A DNA stretch of 64,000 nucleotides, taken from positions 27,187,572 to 27,251,571 of the forward strand of contig NC_054708.1 in assembly GCF_016097555.1 (NCBI RefSeq), written 5' to 3'. The notes under the pieces were generated by a model. It made no database searches. It saw only the letters and a program-made list of their open reading frames with translations, and was not told where the DNA came from. Positions 11,401 through 21,803 of the stretch are shown here, in pieces. Position 1 is the stretch's first letter. Every line of letters starts with the position of its first letter. The position numbers were made by a program, and so were the translations under genes. This stretch comes from Gigantopelta aegis (taxonomy: Eukaryota; Mollusca; Gastropoda; Neomphalida; Peltospiridae).

Positions 11401-14400
11401 ATGGAATAAGTAAGAAAGGAAAGAATTTTTTTATTTATTTAATAATGCACTCAACACATTTTATTTATGGTTATATGGCATCAGACATATGGTTACGGGC
11501 CACACAGATATTGAGAGGAAACCCATTGTCGCCACTTCATAAGCTACTCTTTTCGATTAGCAGCAAGGGATCTTTTATATGCACCATCCAATAGACAGGG
11601 TAGTACATACCACAGCCTTTGTTACACCAGTTGTGGAGCACGGACAGGAACGAGAAAGAGCCAAATGGGCCCACCGATGAGGATCGATCCCAGACTGACC
11701 GCGCAGCGAGCAAGTGCTTTACCACTGGGCTACGTCCCGCTCCAAGTAAGAAAGGCAGACAAAGAAATACTACTACCGTTTAAGCTAGACAACTCACTTC
11801 TGTATCTCCTCAAGACTCCCCACCCACTCCAAAAACCATTCCTACATTTATCAAACATAGTAACAAATATTTAATAAAATAATTTATTACCCATATGGTT
11901 GAAAATATCTTGGTACATATCAAAGTGATACGTCCCACTAGAACGCCAAGTGGGACGTAACATCACGCGATATGTCATCGATTGGTGCACTACAACTTTA
12001 CAGGAACATCTACGAAACTAGATGACTGATATAAATTAAGATCGATTATGGTTAACAAATAGGATATTAAACTCACTACCATTTCGTATCATGTTTATGT
12101 CCCTTGTGAAATAATTTTCATTGTAACCCGCTAAAGCTTGTGACAAGTGAAAATTATTTCACTCGGGACATAAACATGATACGAAATGGAAGCACGTTTA
12201 ATATCTTATAAAAGTCGTGTAACATCTAACTGTAATATTTGTTTTTTTAGTTAATTTATTACAAAATATTTCACCTTTGATGGGTGGGCACTGGCATGAA
12301 TACAGAATAATCCGCTGTCTTCATAGGCATGGTTGTATGCTGTGGCATTGTACATCCAGTGATACCTTTACACAGAAAACAAAACAAGGTTATTTTATTG
12401 TGTATTTTATAGCAGATAATGTATTACAAATTCTCAGTACATTAAATAAATAACATTATACAAACCTGTTAAACACACCACTGTATTACACAATGAATTG
12501 GTATATTAAGAAGTAATAGTAAACCATGACACTGCACCTGTTAAACACACCACTGTTTTACACAATGAATCGGTATATTAAGAAGTAATAGTAAACCATG
12601 ACACTGCACCTGTTAAACACACCACTGTATTACACAATGAATCGGTATATTAAGAAGTAATAGTAAACCATGAGACTGCACCTATTAAGCACACCACTGT
12701 ATTACACAATGAATCGGTATATTAAGAAGTAATAGTAAACCATGACATCGCACCTGTTCAGCACACCACTGTTTACAATGAATCAGTATATTAAGAAGTC
12801 ATAGTAAACCATGACACTGCACCTGTTAAACACACCACTGTTTACAATGAATCAGTATATTAAGAAGTCATAGTAAACCATGACACTGCACCTGTTAAAC
12901 ACACCACTGTTTACAATGAATCAGTATATTAAGAAGTAATAGTAAACCATGACACTGCACCTGTTCAGCACATTCAGGTAAAGCCTCGTGTACATTCCCT
13001 TCCCGGGACCACCAGCAGAGAAGGATCCTCCTCCTCCCATCAACATGTTGAGGACGCAGAACGGGATGAAGTCGGGATCCTTGTGAGAACAGCTCTCCAG
13101 GCCAATCACCACATGTGCCAGCTCGGGAATGGGTGTCGGGCCCAGACTTACGTCAGACAGGTCCTTCTCTACCTGTAATCAAAAGTTAAGACTTAAAAGG
13201 TTGTTTTTGTTTAACAACACTACTAGAGCACATTGATTTATTAATCATCGGCTGTTGTATGCCAAACATTTGGTAATTTCGACTTGCAGTCTTTAGAGAA
13301 AACTCACTAAATGTTTTCATTAGTACCAAGGGATCTTTTATATGCATGTTCCCACAGACAGGACAGCACATACCATAGCTTTTGATATACCAGTTGTGGG
13401 GCACGGGTTGGGACACTCTACCAACTGAGACCTGTATTCAAGGTAATATAGAAAATAACATTGTTAATTTCTCTAACTGTAATTAAGGTAACACAGAAAA
13501 TAGCATTTTTACTGACCCCTCTCCTCCCCCCACCCCAACATTTTAGGTTTAGATACTGCTCTAAGAAAGAAAGGCCTTTACTTCTAAACACGTTTACCTG
13601 AACAAAGAAAAAAAAAGATAAAAGTTTTATTTAACGACACGCTCAATATATTTTATTTATGGTAATATGGCGTCAGACATATGGTTAAGGACCACACAGA
13701 TATTGAAAGAGGCAACCTGCTGTCGCCACTTTATGGGCTACTCTTTTCGATTAGCAGCAAGGGATCTTTTATATGCACCACCCCACAGACAGGATAGTAC
13801 ATACCACAGCTTTTGTTACACCAGTTGTGGAGCACTGGCTGGAATGAGAAACAGCCTAATGGGTCCACCGACAGGGATCGATCCTGGACCGACCGCACAT
13901 CAAGCAAACGCTTTACCACTGGGCTACATCTCGCCCCTATTTACCTGAACAATTCCGCCAGTGTACTGTGAGACCGATGTATCAATGGACTTGCTGTCGT
14001 CGATGAAGTGTTTGTTTTCTGTCCATACTGGCATGCGTCTGTCAATGAAATGTTCCTTGGCCAAGTCGACAAGCCACTGGTGATCAATGCCCACTCCGGC
14101 CACCACCATTCTCTGTGGTATGTGAAAGTTCTTCAAGTAGGTGTACACAATCTTCTGCGATATGGAATTGATATTTTCCGTGGGGCAAAACTTCGGAAGT
14201 CCAAGAGTATTTTGTTTGTAAGCAGCCTGCAATATTAAAGCAAACCATTAAAAACATACTGAGACAGAATCAACAAAATAATACATTTTTGTATCAGTAA
14301 ACCAGTAAAGGAATATCGGGCAATAATTATCTAAAATTGAAAAAAGTATTTTATCCAGTTAATAACCAAAGGTTTTATATGAACAGAATGAATGAATGAA

Positions 14401-14896
14401 TGAATGTTTAACAACACCCCAGCATGAAAAATACATCAGCTATTGGGTGTCATACTATGGTAATTATATGAACAGATAAACATATTTTATTTTTAGCTGC
14501 TATTATTTACATAAATGGAAGCAAAAACTAATTTTCTGATTAAAGCAGTAAAATGTTTCATTGAAAAATATGGAAAATTAAATTGTCAAACTCTGAATTT
14601 TTTCCCTAATTATAAACCAGTTTATCCACAAAAGTTAAAGCAGATTTTAAAAGAGAAACAATGTTGCAAGGAACAATATAAACTGCTATGCAAAACATCA
14701 CAAATATCAAAATCACAATTAAAATATCAGGAAAAATGTTTTAACTATTCATTAAGGGAATGGCAAATATATTATAGCATACCCTTTAAATGTACCAGAG
14801 ATACAACTTTGCAATGGTTTCAGTACAGAATATTGCATTGAATGAGAGATGAGAGAGTTTTTTGAATGCAGAATATGTAAATAGTCTGTATATACA

Positions 14897-14942
<46 letters not shown>

Positions 14943-17900
14943 TATAATTAAAATATGTGTACATAAGTGAGCTCAGGGCACCTCAACCCTGACACTGCCA
15001 AATATTTCTGGGGACAATAAATTTTTTTTTTTAAATAAATAAATAAAAAAACATTCTGATTAAAAAATTGTATCTGTGACATAAGAATAACAAACCTTAT
15101 TCATGGATAATCTCTATATAAAATGCAGAAATGAAAATGATAATGAACAATAAATCCAGAAAGCATTGCAGCGTCTTGAAAAGCAGGGTGTTTAAACAAT
15201 CTTCAGGTAGCACCAAACGTTTGAATTCCAGAAAAAAGAAGATAGATGTTCATCTGTAGCCATCTGTCGGTCATAGAAAGAGTAAAATAAAACTTCCAGT
15301 GAGGGTCCACCCATCTTCATAAATCAAGGCTAATATTCGTTCCTCGTATTCAGCCTTGATACATGTCGTCAAGAAATCGTGCCACAAAATGCTTAAATTT
15401 CATTGGATGCGATGAGATCTGATTGCAACGAATCACAACGCTCTTTATAGATTCCCTTGTTATTGTAAACAAACATGGCAGCGTCAGCGTCCGTGGAAAC
15501 GTGTCGTGTTTGTCACGATATGTCCAAAAAAAAGTTTCGGCGGTTAATTTTTGATATTGCTTTCAAGATTGTCACATGTTACCGATGCTGTGATTGGTCA
15601 GCGATGTCATCGTGTAAGGGACATAATCGGTGTTACAAATTTTCTTCCAATAGAGGGCGCTAGTAGTGGATATCAGTAATCTTGACTACATGTATCAAGG
15701 CTGAATACGAGGAACGAATATTAGCCTTGATTTATGAAGATGGGGTCCACCCAAAGGCTGTTTGTCTGTGATGTAAAGAGTAAAATAAAACTTCCAGTGA
15801 GGGTCCATCCAAAGGCTGTTTGTCTGTGATGTAAAGAGTAAAATAAAACTTCCAGTGAGGGCCCATCCAAAGGCTGTTTGTCTGTGATGTAAAGAGTAAA
15901 ATAAAACTTCCAGTGAGGGCCCATCCAAAGGCTGTTTGTCTGTGATGTAAAGAGTAAAATAAAACTTCCAGTGAGAGTCCATCTAAAGGCTGTTTGTCTG
16001 TGATGTAAAGAGTAAAATAAAACTTCCAGTGAGAGTCCATCTAAAGGCTGTTTGTCTGCATGTCTGTCTATCTGTCTGTCTGTCTGTCTGGTGTAAAGAG
16101 TAAAATAAAACTTCCAGTGAGGGCCCATCCAAAGGCTCTTTGTCTGTGATGTAAAGAGTAAAATAAAACTTCCAGTGAGGGTCCATCCAAAGGCTGTTTG
16201 TCTGTGATGTAAAGAGTAAAATAAAACTTCCAGTGAGGGCCCATCCAAAGGCTGTTTGTCTGTGATGTAAAGAGTAAAATAAAACTTCCAGTGAGAGTCC
16301 ATCTAAAGGCTGTTTGTCTGCATGTCTGTCTATCTGTCTGTCTGTCTGTCTGGTGTAAAGAGTAAAATAAAACTTCCAGTGAGGGCCCATCCAAAGGCTC
16401 TTTGTCTGTGATGTAAAGAGTAAAATAAAACTTCCAGTGAGGGTCCATCCAAAGGCTGTTTGTCTGTGATGTAAAGAGTAAAATAAAACTTCCAGTGAAG
16501 GTCCATCTAAAGGCTATGTCTGTCTGCCTGTGATGTAAAGAGTAAAATAAAACTTCCAGTGAGGGTCCATCTAAAGGCTATCTGTCTGTCAGTCTGTCTG
16601 TGATGTAAAGATTAAAATAAAACTCACGGCGTGGATCATCTCCATAAGGAGAGGTTCTGGATCCGGTCTCATGTTCAGATTCTCCAGTTCAAATGAGATT
16701 GCTTGTCTTGCTTGATCCAGCTACAAATAAAACATGAATGTCTAGATAGTATTCTGTATACGACGACAGATCTGACAGTGAAAACAATGGAGAGGTTTCA
16801 CTAACTTAGATTATGAGGAGCTATTTTAGATATTACCACACCGAGCACCGATGCTTAATCCTTTTGTACTGGGTGGGGGTTTTTTCTTCAAATTCTCAAG
16901 CAATTATTCGAGGGTTTTGTTTTGCAGGGCTTCAGTGAACAATCTATTCTATGACCCAAATTCCCTAACCGAACAGTACTTCTACCATGACAAGTTGAAA
17001 TGAATAGCCATACCTCATCCTGTGTAATCCTTGGTCGAAGAACAACTTCTGATAAGATATTCATTACACTCGGTAGACCACTTATTTCTGCTGATGCAGC
17101 GTAAATTAATGTGTCTCTACAAAAACACAAAAAGGAATGTGTCAATTTATATTTTGTAAAATAATTATACATATAATCACGTAATATTGTTGAATACTCA
17201 TGAATGTCAACAAAATCCATGAAGGAACACTCACAAGATATGCTTTAAAAAGAAAAAAACAAACAAAATATATAAACAGGCCTTAGAAAATTATGCGAAT
17301 GTTAATTTTATTTGCACACTGCTTGCACAGTTTTGTTTTGCACAACCAATTTTGCAGTCATGCATTAAATATAGGACACGATGGTCATGGATGACCTGAG
17401 ATTTTTGTGCTTAACCAATAAATGGGTTATAGAAATTTAAAATTTTGAGAGGCTTGGACCTGTGCTTGTAAAACTTTTAATGTCTAGACTAAAATCTTTA
17501 ATGTTACATGGATGCAATTTGTGTAGTGTTGCCATGACGTTAAATCTCAAGACATTATTAAATCTTGCTTGTGTTGAATTGCACATACCTGGAGCCCTGG
17601 CAATCACATATCCCTCCATGCCTCTCCAATTCCTGCAAAATCTGATCTCGGTCCTCAAACAATGTTGTTGACTGAAAAAAAAGATAAGAAGAAAAAACAA
17701 GGTTACCAAGCAGTAACTGTGCGACTTTGGTTTAAAACATTTAAGTGTCATAAGAACTCCCTATTGGCCAATCTTGAGAGCCCACCACCAACCCAGCGAG
17801 CCCTACCACTTATGTCCAGTAGAACAGAAGATACACTAAATGTTTTATATGAAACCATGGAAAAGATCGCTGTTCAAGATTGGTTTTACAGGATTTTGAG

Positions 17901-20900
17901 ATGTATGTTGACTGTGTCATTTCGAAGAATCAATGTAATTTGTACAAATAATTTTTATGAGACATGTGGGCTTGTATGCTAGGCAAGCTAGAGAGTCCTA
18001 TATGATTTTTGTGAGCCTAGGGTTCCCGGACTTTCCTCCAAATTGCACACTGCCAAAGATACTCAAGAAGAATTGATATACAGCTACGTGAAAAAGTTAT
18101 AATAGCTTAAGTTTTAGTATATATATATATATAGAGACATACAAAGGATAATTTCCACTAGCCGAAACCAAAAATTCACTAGATGGAACCGAGGGCTAGC
18201 TCTGTATAAGCCAAACTATTCGCTAAACTTCAAAAATGACAGAAACCCAGTTATTTTCTGACAAAATCTTAATTATTACATAAAGTATTCCACCCAATTA
18301 AAATAAAATTCATGCCATCTGTTATTAAATTTCGTGTCGGTGTTAGCCCCAGAATTATTAGGGACCTAAATATATTATTATTATTAACCAAAAAAACATT
18401 TTCAATGCTTTTATTTAAGAAACCTTTAACCCATTACATCCAATAAAGTGTTGGTAACTGTGTAAAACTGTTATGGCTTCCAGATACTGTAAACTGTGAA
18501 AAAAATGTGTGCTTATAAATTTCGTGTCGTTCGCGTCCAACCTTATTTCGCGAAATTAATACGCACTATTTTCCAGTTTGAAGTGTGCTTAAATTAATTT
18601 GTTTTATTTTGAAATATTTTATTGAGAATAACATTCACAAAAAAGATTCACTCAACAGGTACAGCGACTAATCGTTAATTGTTTTATGTAACTTCAATTG
18701 ATGGCGACTAATCGTTTGTTGTTTTATCTACCAAAAGGGTGTTAACAATTAACAACTGAAGTTGGCATAATCCCCTCTATAGACTCTGTACCAGTCACAA
18801 TTGCTTGATGTAGGATAACAGAATATTGATTTACAGACAGTAACTTTATAACAGTTACAGTGAGCTGTCTTTATCCACTTTTTTTTTTTAGCTGTCAACG
18901 GTCGTTCGCGAAATGTACACGTCGCAAACATGCTCTAAGGTATACATTCGCAAAAAAAACCATGTCGCAATATTAATATGGTTTACAGTACTCCTTTTTG
19001 TTCTTGAAGTTGAAAACTCATAAATACCCAGTTTGCCATTACCTTTAAAATCTGCCTTGTGGAATCTCGTCAGGAGACCTAAGCTTGTATCTCACATGTA
19101 TGTAATAATAACCACAGGTCTACATGTATACTTACACAAAATGCCAGCTTTTCTAAAAACTGTGAGATTCCACTTGGGTAAGCAACTTCATAGCGAGACC
19201 CAGAGTTTAACACAACTAAAACATAAAACAAGAATTCCATGCAATTAAATGTCATTAAGTAACAACCACATACTAATTCAATGAATAAATAAATAATTTG
19301 TCATGTAACATTCATGATTATCTGGTAACTAGTACCAGGGACAGCTCTGGCACTCACCAAATTTGCCAAATGCAAATTTCAAAAACAATTGGCGAATTTT
19401 ATTTTAATATGGCGAAATAATTTCAGGAAATAAGTGATATTTTGTAAGAAAATAACCGAGTATCTGCATTTTTTGAAGTTTGATAGATAATTTGGCAAAA
19501 TTTTCTGCTGTCCCAGAGCTAACCCAAAAACTAAATAAAATAAACGTTGGTGCCAAACACCAAAAACGTAATACATGTATCTTTAATGTCACCTTTAAGC
19601 TTTGACTTAAAAAAAGATGGGTTGTAAATAAAATTTTAGAGTACCTTGAGCAGTAAAAGTTTTAAACGCAATACACAAACCTCCAACAGTACAAAACTGT
19701 CCAAACTTGTTTTCTGAGGCCACAGTAAGACCGTTCTCAAGTACAGTGACTTTGGTCTCATCAGTCTGGGCTCCGACGTTCGCATATTTTGGCACAGGAA
19801 AACTAGGGACTGGTTTTGACAGTGGCACTGAAACGATGTCAGCACTCGATGGGACACTACTACAGAACTCACGTCGACTTGACTTGGCACTGAAAAGAAG
19901 GAATACAACTCTTCAAACTTTGTTAATTACTTACAAGTAATTTAACTTAAAAACAGCTTTTGTTTGTCCCGCCTCATTTTGAATTAGTTTTATTTTACAT
20001 TTGAAGGACAAAGATCAACTATTTAGTCAAGGTTCTACTCATTTATTGTTAAATGACACCACTAGAGCACACGTTAAGTGCACAACTTCTGACTTTGCCA
20101 AAGTGTTCTGCCCATCACAGGTTTTACTATTTTTATTGTTTGTTTATACTTATTTCCAATTAAGGTCAGTGTTCTCGATGCTCCATTTAACTACTGCATT
20201 TTGCCGCCCTCCTTCATTTTTCTGCGCCCCTCTTTACTTTCCCACACACTACTATACTTTACTCCACTATTTCCAAATGCACACTTTTTTCACAAAAAAG
20301 AAGAAGAACTGTCTGTACACTGGACATCAAAGGAAACAAGCCACTTTGTGTGTATGAAAAAGCAACTGACAAAAACTTCAGTAGCTTACGAGTTACTGTA
20401 ACATAATTTAACAGTATTTTAACAGCCTCTATTTTGTCCCACACCTGTATCCATTTGTATGTTTGATACACACAATAAAAGTTATATTTTATATGAGCAA
20501 TGAAAACATTTAATTTTTTATAGATTCAGCAATCTCCGACTGAAAAACCACTTATTTGGTGCCAAATTTGTCACATGATCAGAACGGTCATTTTGTATTT
20601 TGTTCCTCTAACTATCGTCTGATATTTTGTCCTCAACTGCAGATTTAATTGGTTGTAACTGATGATTTTTACTTTCTGTCATTCATGTCTTACAGGATGG
20701 CACATACCACGGCCTTTGATATACCAGTTGTGTAGCCTGAGTACTCTGACTGTAAGAGAGCTAGATGGACATTTGGACATAAACACGCTCTCATTACAGT
20801 CAGAGAATATCAAAGGCTGTGGTATATGTGCTATCCTGTCTGTGGGATAGTGCATAGGCCTATAAAGATCACTTGCTACTAATGATAAAATGTAGTGGGT

Positions 20901-21803
20901 TTCCTCTCTAACACTATGATAAAATTACCAAATATTTGACATCTAGTAGCCGATGATTAATGAATTAATGTGCTCTAGTGGTGTCGTTACACAAAACACA
21001 AGTGTTGGGCACTTGTCGTTTTGAGACGGCCCCTGGAAGACGGAATGGCTGAGTGGACGATCATGTGACGCAACGTCACGATATAGGTCGGCGAATTTAG
21101 AATTCTGCTGTCCGGAGTTTGCTGGAGCTTAGCTGAATGTGGGTGCTGTCGGGTTTCTTTCTGTAGTGTGTGTATTAGTGATTAATATCTGAACTTTTTT
21201 TAATCAAGTAACTTGAAAATGGTCTATGTAAATGTATTTGACGTCAAACATAGGATTGTTGTGGTATTAGAGCAGAAATCTTTGACAACTTTTTGGTTAT
21301 CGGCAATTGCCAAAAAAATACATAGCTTGGTCTCTGACTCAGTGACTGTAATGAGAGCGTATTTATGTCCAAATGTCCGTCTAGCTCTCTTACAGTCAGA
21401 GTACTCGGGCTAGTCCCGCCCCTACGGCTACTGCCGGAAACAAATGCTCATGGCCAGTACATAATCCTTCAGATCACTATTATATGGATTTAATCATTTA
21501 ATATGAACATAAATGATGACAACCAATAGGTCTAATAATAATGATGAAATGATCATGATTGTCAGACTGACAGTGACACATTGAATGCAGTGAATCTGAT
21601 GAAATTGAAACTAACACTACGGTGACTACCACACTCGGTAACTACTGAATACAAAAGTACATTTTATTCTAACAATAAAAACAAACTTCCCCATAGCATA
21701 AATAAATACAGCTAACCTGGAAACACGATTTAATTTAATTATCTTACCGAATTAACTTCTGTCTGCCAGCTCTAATTACACGACTCGCCATGCGCGTCGC
21801 CAT
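8324..21803 (-). CDS. PMPCA: PMPCA: mitochondrial-processing peptidase subunit alpha, complete 12-exon gene
   Basis: Spliced from 12 exons on the minus strand (listed separately) with consistent phases; the coding sum is 1587 nt, 528 residues plus stop, very close to the usual animal length (about 525). The N terminus [15 protein letters not shown] is Arg-rich without acidic residues, as in a mitochondrial presequence. Then comes [21 protein letters not shown], the M16 peptidase core, and the glycine-rich loop [20 protein letters not shown] (residues about 350-370), which in this family binds presequences and marks the alpha rather than the beta subunit. The zinc motif HxxEH is absent: the site reads SQFLEKLAF, as expected for the non-catalytic subunit, although most relatives have His where this has Gln. 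Known role: with the beta subunit in the matrix it removes targeting peptides from imported proteins. Only the splice junctions are predicted by eye. The gene is divergent from the laminin-like gene, 4.2 kb away. Confidence 0.95.
8608..8776. repeat. Large foldback palindrome
   Basis: Arms of about 60 bp (CATGTTTTTTGTCAAATATG and its complement) around a short centre; lies just upstream of PMPCA exon 12 in gene direction (intron 11). Confidence 0.8.
8845..8912. repeat. Near-perfect hairpin, about 29-bp arms
   Basis: CAGTGACGATAACACATTTA and AAGAGTGAAA are repeated inverted across a short loop. Adjacent to the larger palindrome. Confidence 0.75.
9331..9599 (-). mobile_element. SINE, family A, lacking its 3' tail
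   Basis: Minus orientation; tRNA-like head ends at GGGCTACGTCCCGCC. In PMPCA intron 11. Confidence 0.85.
9944..10088 (-). CDS. PMPCA: PMPCA exon 11
   Basis: Encodes [20 protein letters not shown] then [20 protein letters not shown] and FYDEI. The [16 protein letters not shown] block is a strong PMPCA match. Acceptor TTCTCAG, donor ATTG|GTACAC; phase 0 in, phase 1 out. Confidence 0.94.
10100..10352 (-). mobile_element. SINE, family A, 5'-truncated
   Basis: Minus orientation with GAAGG-rich tail at 10096, then ATTTAACGATGCACTCAACA; the head is missing. In PMPCA intron 10. Confidence 0.82.
10881..10943 (-). CDS. PMPCA: PMPCA exon 10
   Basis: 21 codons, [21 protein letters not shown], phase 0 at both ends, with acceptor TTTTTTCAG and donor AGT|GTAAGT. 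Divergent, but fits the spacing between the HASA and ELxRAK motifs. Confidence 0.88.
11265..11742 (-). mobile_element. Two overlapping family A SINE copies
   Basis: A 3' fragment (11265-11400) abuts a nearly complete copy (11401-11742), both minus; the second seems to have inserted into or next to the first. Confidence 0.8.
12061..12206. repeat. Foldback palindrome, family shared with 63265-63416
   Basis: Arms of about 60 bp around CTAAAGCTTGTGACAAG; the inner arm TGAAATAATTTTCA and TCCC(T/C)(T/C)GTG are shared with the copy at 63.3 kb. In PMPCA intron 9. Confidence 0.8.
12275..12365 (-). CDS. PMPCA: PMPCA exon 9
   Basis: Encodes [20 protein letters not shown] then [10 protein letters not shown], directly after the loop exon in relatives. 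Acceptor GTAAAG, donor AAG|GTGAAA; phase 2 in, phase 0 out. Confidence 0.94.
12465..12960 (-). repeat. Minisatellite (67-71 bp) containing the exon 8 splice donor
   Basis: Seven units directly follow PMPCA exon 8. On the minus strand each carries GTTTAACAGGTGCAGTGTCA, a copy of the real exon-intron junction GCTGAACAG|GTGCAGTGTC. One unit even keeps the exon-like CTGAACAG; one has AATAG instead. Confidence 0.9.
12961..13172 (-). CDS. PMPCA: PMPCA exon 8 (glycine-rich loop)
   Basis: Encodes [20 protein letters not shown] through the flexible loop [20 protein letters not shown] to YLNVLN. The loop is essential for substrate binding in studied relatives. The donor CTGAACAG|GTGCAG is duplicated repeatedly in the following intron (see the 12465-12960 array). 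Phase 0 in, phase 2 out. Confidence 0.96.
13197..13430 (-). mobile_element. SINE, family B, degraded
   Basis: Minus copy with the 3' end TAACAACACTACTAGAGCAC and body AGGGATCTTTTATATGCA. Starts about 25 bp before PMPCA exon 8 in gene direction. Confidence 0.75.
13606..13936 (-). mobile_element. SINE, family A, full length
   Basis: Minus copy, complete from tail to tRNA-like head; sits directly at the donor end of PMPCA exon 7 (intron 7). Confidence 0.88.
13945..14226 (-). CDS. PMPCA: PMPCA exon 7
   Basis: 94 codons, the largest exon. It encodes [20 protein letters not shown] through the [20 protein letters not shown] segment to QYTGGIVQ, matching the end of the first M16 half. Phase 0 at both ends; donor CAG|GTAAAT. 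Confidence 0.95.
14515..15045 (+). pseudogene. LINE ORF2 C-terminal remnant and 3' end
   Basis: A 108-residue frame ends with [20 protein letters not shown] and QYRILH. The PFxxTxxTxLQxFQYRIxH block is common at the C terminus of non-LTR retrotransposon polyproteins in invertebrates. A TA microsatellite and an A/T-rich tail follow. No complete RT or endonuclease domain is present. Confidence 0.55.
15285..16620. repeat. 57-bp satellite array in PMPCA intron 6
   Basis: About 15 units containing AGAGTAAAATAAAACTTCCA and TCCATCCAAAGGCTGTTTGT, with two units extended by (TGTC)n. The array begins within a few bases of the exon 6 donor and is interrupted by a MITE at 15312-15742. Because 57 is a multiple of 3, it produces long spurious minus-strand ORFs (HWKFYFTLY). 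Confidence 0.92.
15312..15742. mobile_element. Mutator-like MITE with 61-bp inverted ends and 9-bp target duplication
   Basis: Left end starts CATCTTCATAAATCAAGG; the right end is its complement with about one mismatch over 61 bp. Flanking GGGTCCACC (15303-15311 and 15743-15751) is the duplicated target inside a satellite unit. 431 bp; only a short interior ORF of unknown meaning (15475-15663). The 9-bp duplication suggests a Mutator-type transposase in trans. Confidence 0.85.
16628..16720 (-). CDS. PMPCA: PMPCA exon 6
   Basis: 31 codons: [20 protein letters not shown] then [11 protein letters not shown]. The [11 protein letters not shown] motif is diagnostic. The donor GCC|GTGAGT is followed almost at once by the 57-bp satellite array that fills the start of the intron. 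Confidence 0.95.
17014..17116 (-). CDS. PMPCA: PMPCA exon 5
   Basis: Encodes [20 protein letters not shown] and [14 protein letters not shown], matching the M16 helical region after the degenerate zinc site. Acceptor TTTTGTAG, donor GAG|GTATGG; phase 2 in, phase 0 out. Confidence 0.94.
17589..17671 (-). CDS. PMPCA: PMPCA exon 4
   Basis: Encodes [20 protein letters not shown] then ICDCQGSR. The HGGICDCQ stretch is a PMPCA signature. Acceptor TTTTTTTCAG, donor CCAG|GTATGT; phase 0 in, phase 2 out. Confidence 0.94.
18185..18352. mobile_element. MITE, GCTAGCTCT family, diverged
   Basis: GGGCTAGCTCTGTATAAG at the left, AATTAAAATAAAATTCATGC inside, TTAGCCCC at the right; same family as 7870 and 19328. 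Confidence 0.55.
19136..19215 (-). CDS. PMPCA: PMPCA exon 3 (degenerate zinc-site helix)
   Basis: 80 nt, no ATG. It encodes [20 protein letters not shown] then LEKLAFC. This is the alpha-subunit equivalent of the HxxEH helix of the beta subunit, with no zinc ligands. Acceptor TTTTAG, donor TGT|GTAAGT; enters in phase 1 and leaves in phase 0, matching both neighbours. Confidence 0.92.
19328..19522. mobile_element. MITE, GCTAGCTCT family, intact copy
   Basis: Ends CAGGGACAGCTCTGGCAC and CCCAGAGCTAACCC; interior GGCGAAATAATTTCAGGAAA is the sequence that was amplified at 45030-45740. In PMPCA intron 2. Confidence 0.7.
19681..19889 (-). CDS. PMPCA: PMPCA exon 2
   Basis: The acceptor is a pyrimidine tract ending TTTTCAG; the exon enters in phase 2 and leaves in phase 1. 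It encodes the linker after the presequence and the first M16 strand ([20 protein letters not shown]), which is strongly family-specific. Confidence 0.93.
20690..21412. repeat. Two-level inverted repeat with broken SINE
   Basis: A 70-bp arm (20734-20805, CTGACTGTAAGAGAGCTAGA) recurs inverted at 21343-21412. It is itself bracketed by two inverted SINE pieces (20693-20724 and 20806-20838); the second continues as a family B SINE to about 21001. Confidence 0.7.
21748..21803 (-). CDS. PMPCA: PMPCA exon 1 (start codon, presequence)
   Basis: ATG at 21803 (minus strand) begins [18 protein letters not shown], a basic amphipathic-looking mitochondrial presequence. A second in-frame ATG is four codons on. 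The donor is CG|GTAAGA and the exon ends in phase 2. It is too short for a standard ORF search and was found by reading the minus strand upstream of exon 2. Confidence 0.85.

Noticed and set aside
14515..14841. 108-codon ORF considered as a host gene exon
   Set aside because: The C-terminal motif matches LINE polyproteins and the frame is followed by a poly-A-like tail; lies in a PMPCA intron in antisense.
15695..16448. Repetitive minus-strand ORFs with HWKFYFTLY units, up to 193 codons
   Set aside because: The 57-bp satellite unit is a multiple of three, so several frames stay open; the sequence lies in a PMPCA intron and has no protein-like codon bias.
20001..20357. 118-codon ORF
   Set aside because: No domain or codon bias, antisense to PMPCA intron 1, low-complexity Phe/Leu-rich.
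21213..21413. 66-codon ORF starting [19 protein letters not shown]
   Set aside because: No family recognised; runs into the inverted-repeat arm and lies inside PMPCA intron 1. Not enough evidence for a gene.
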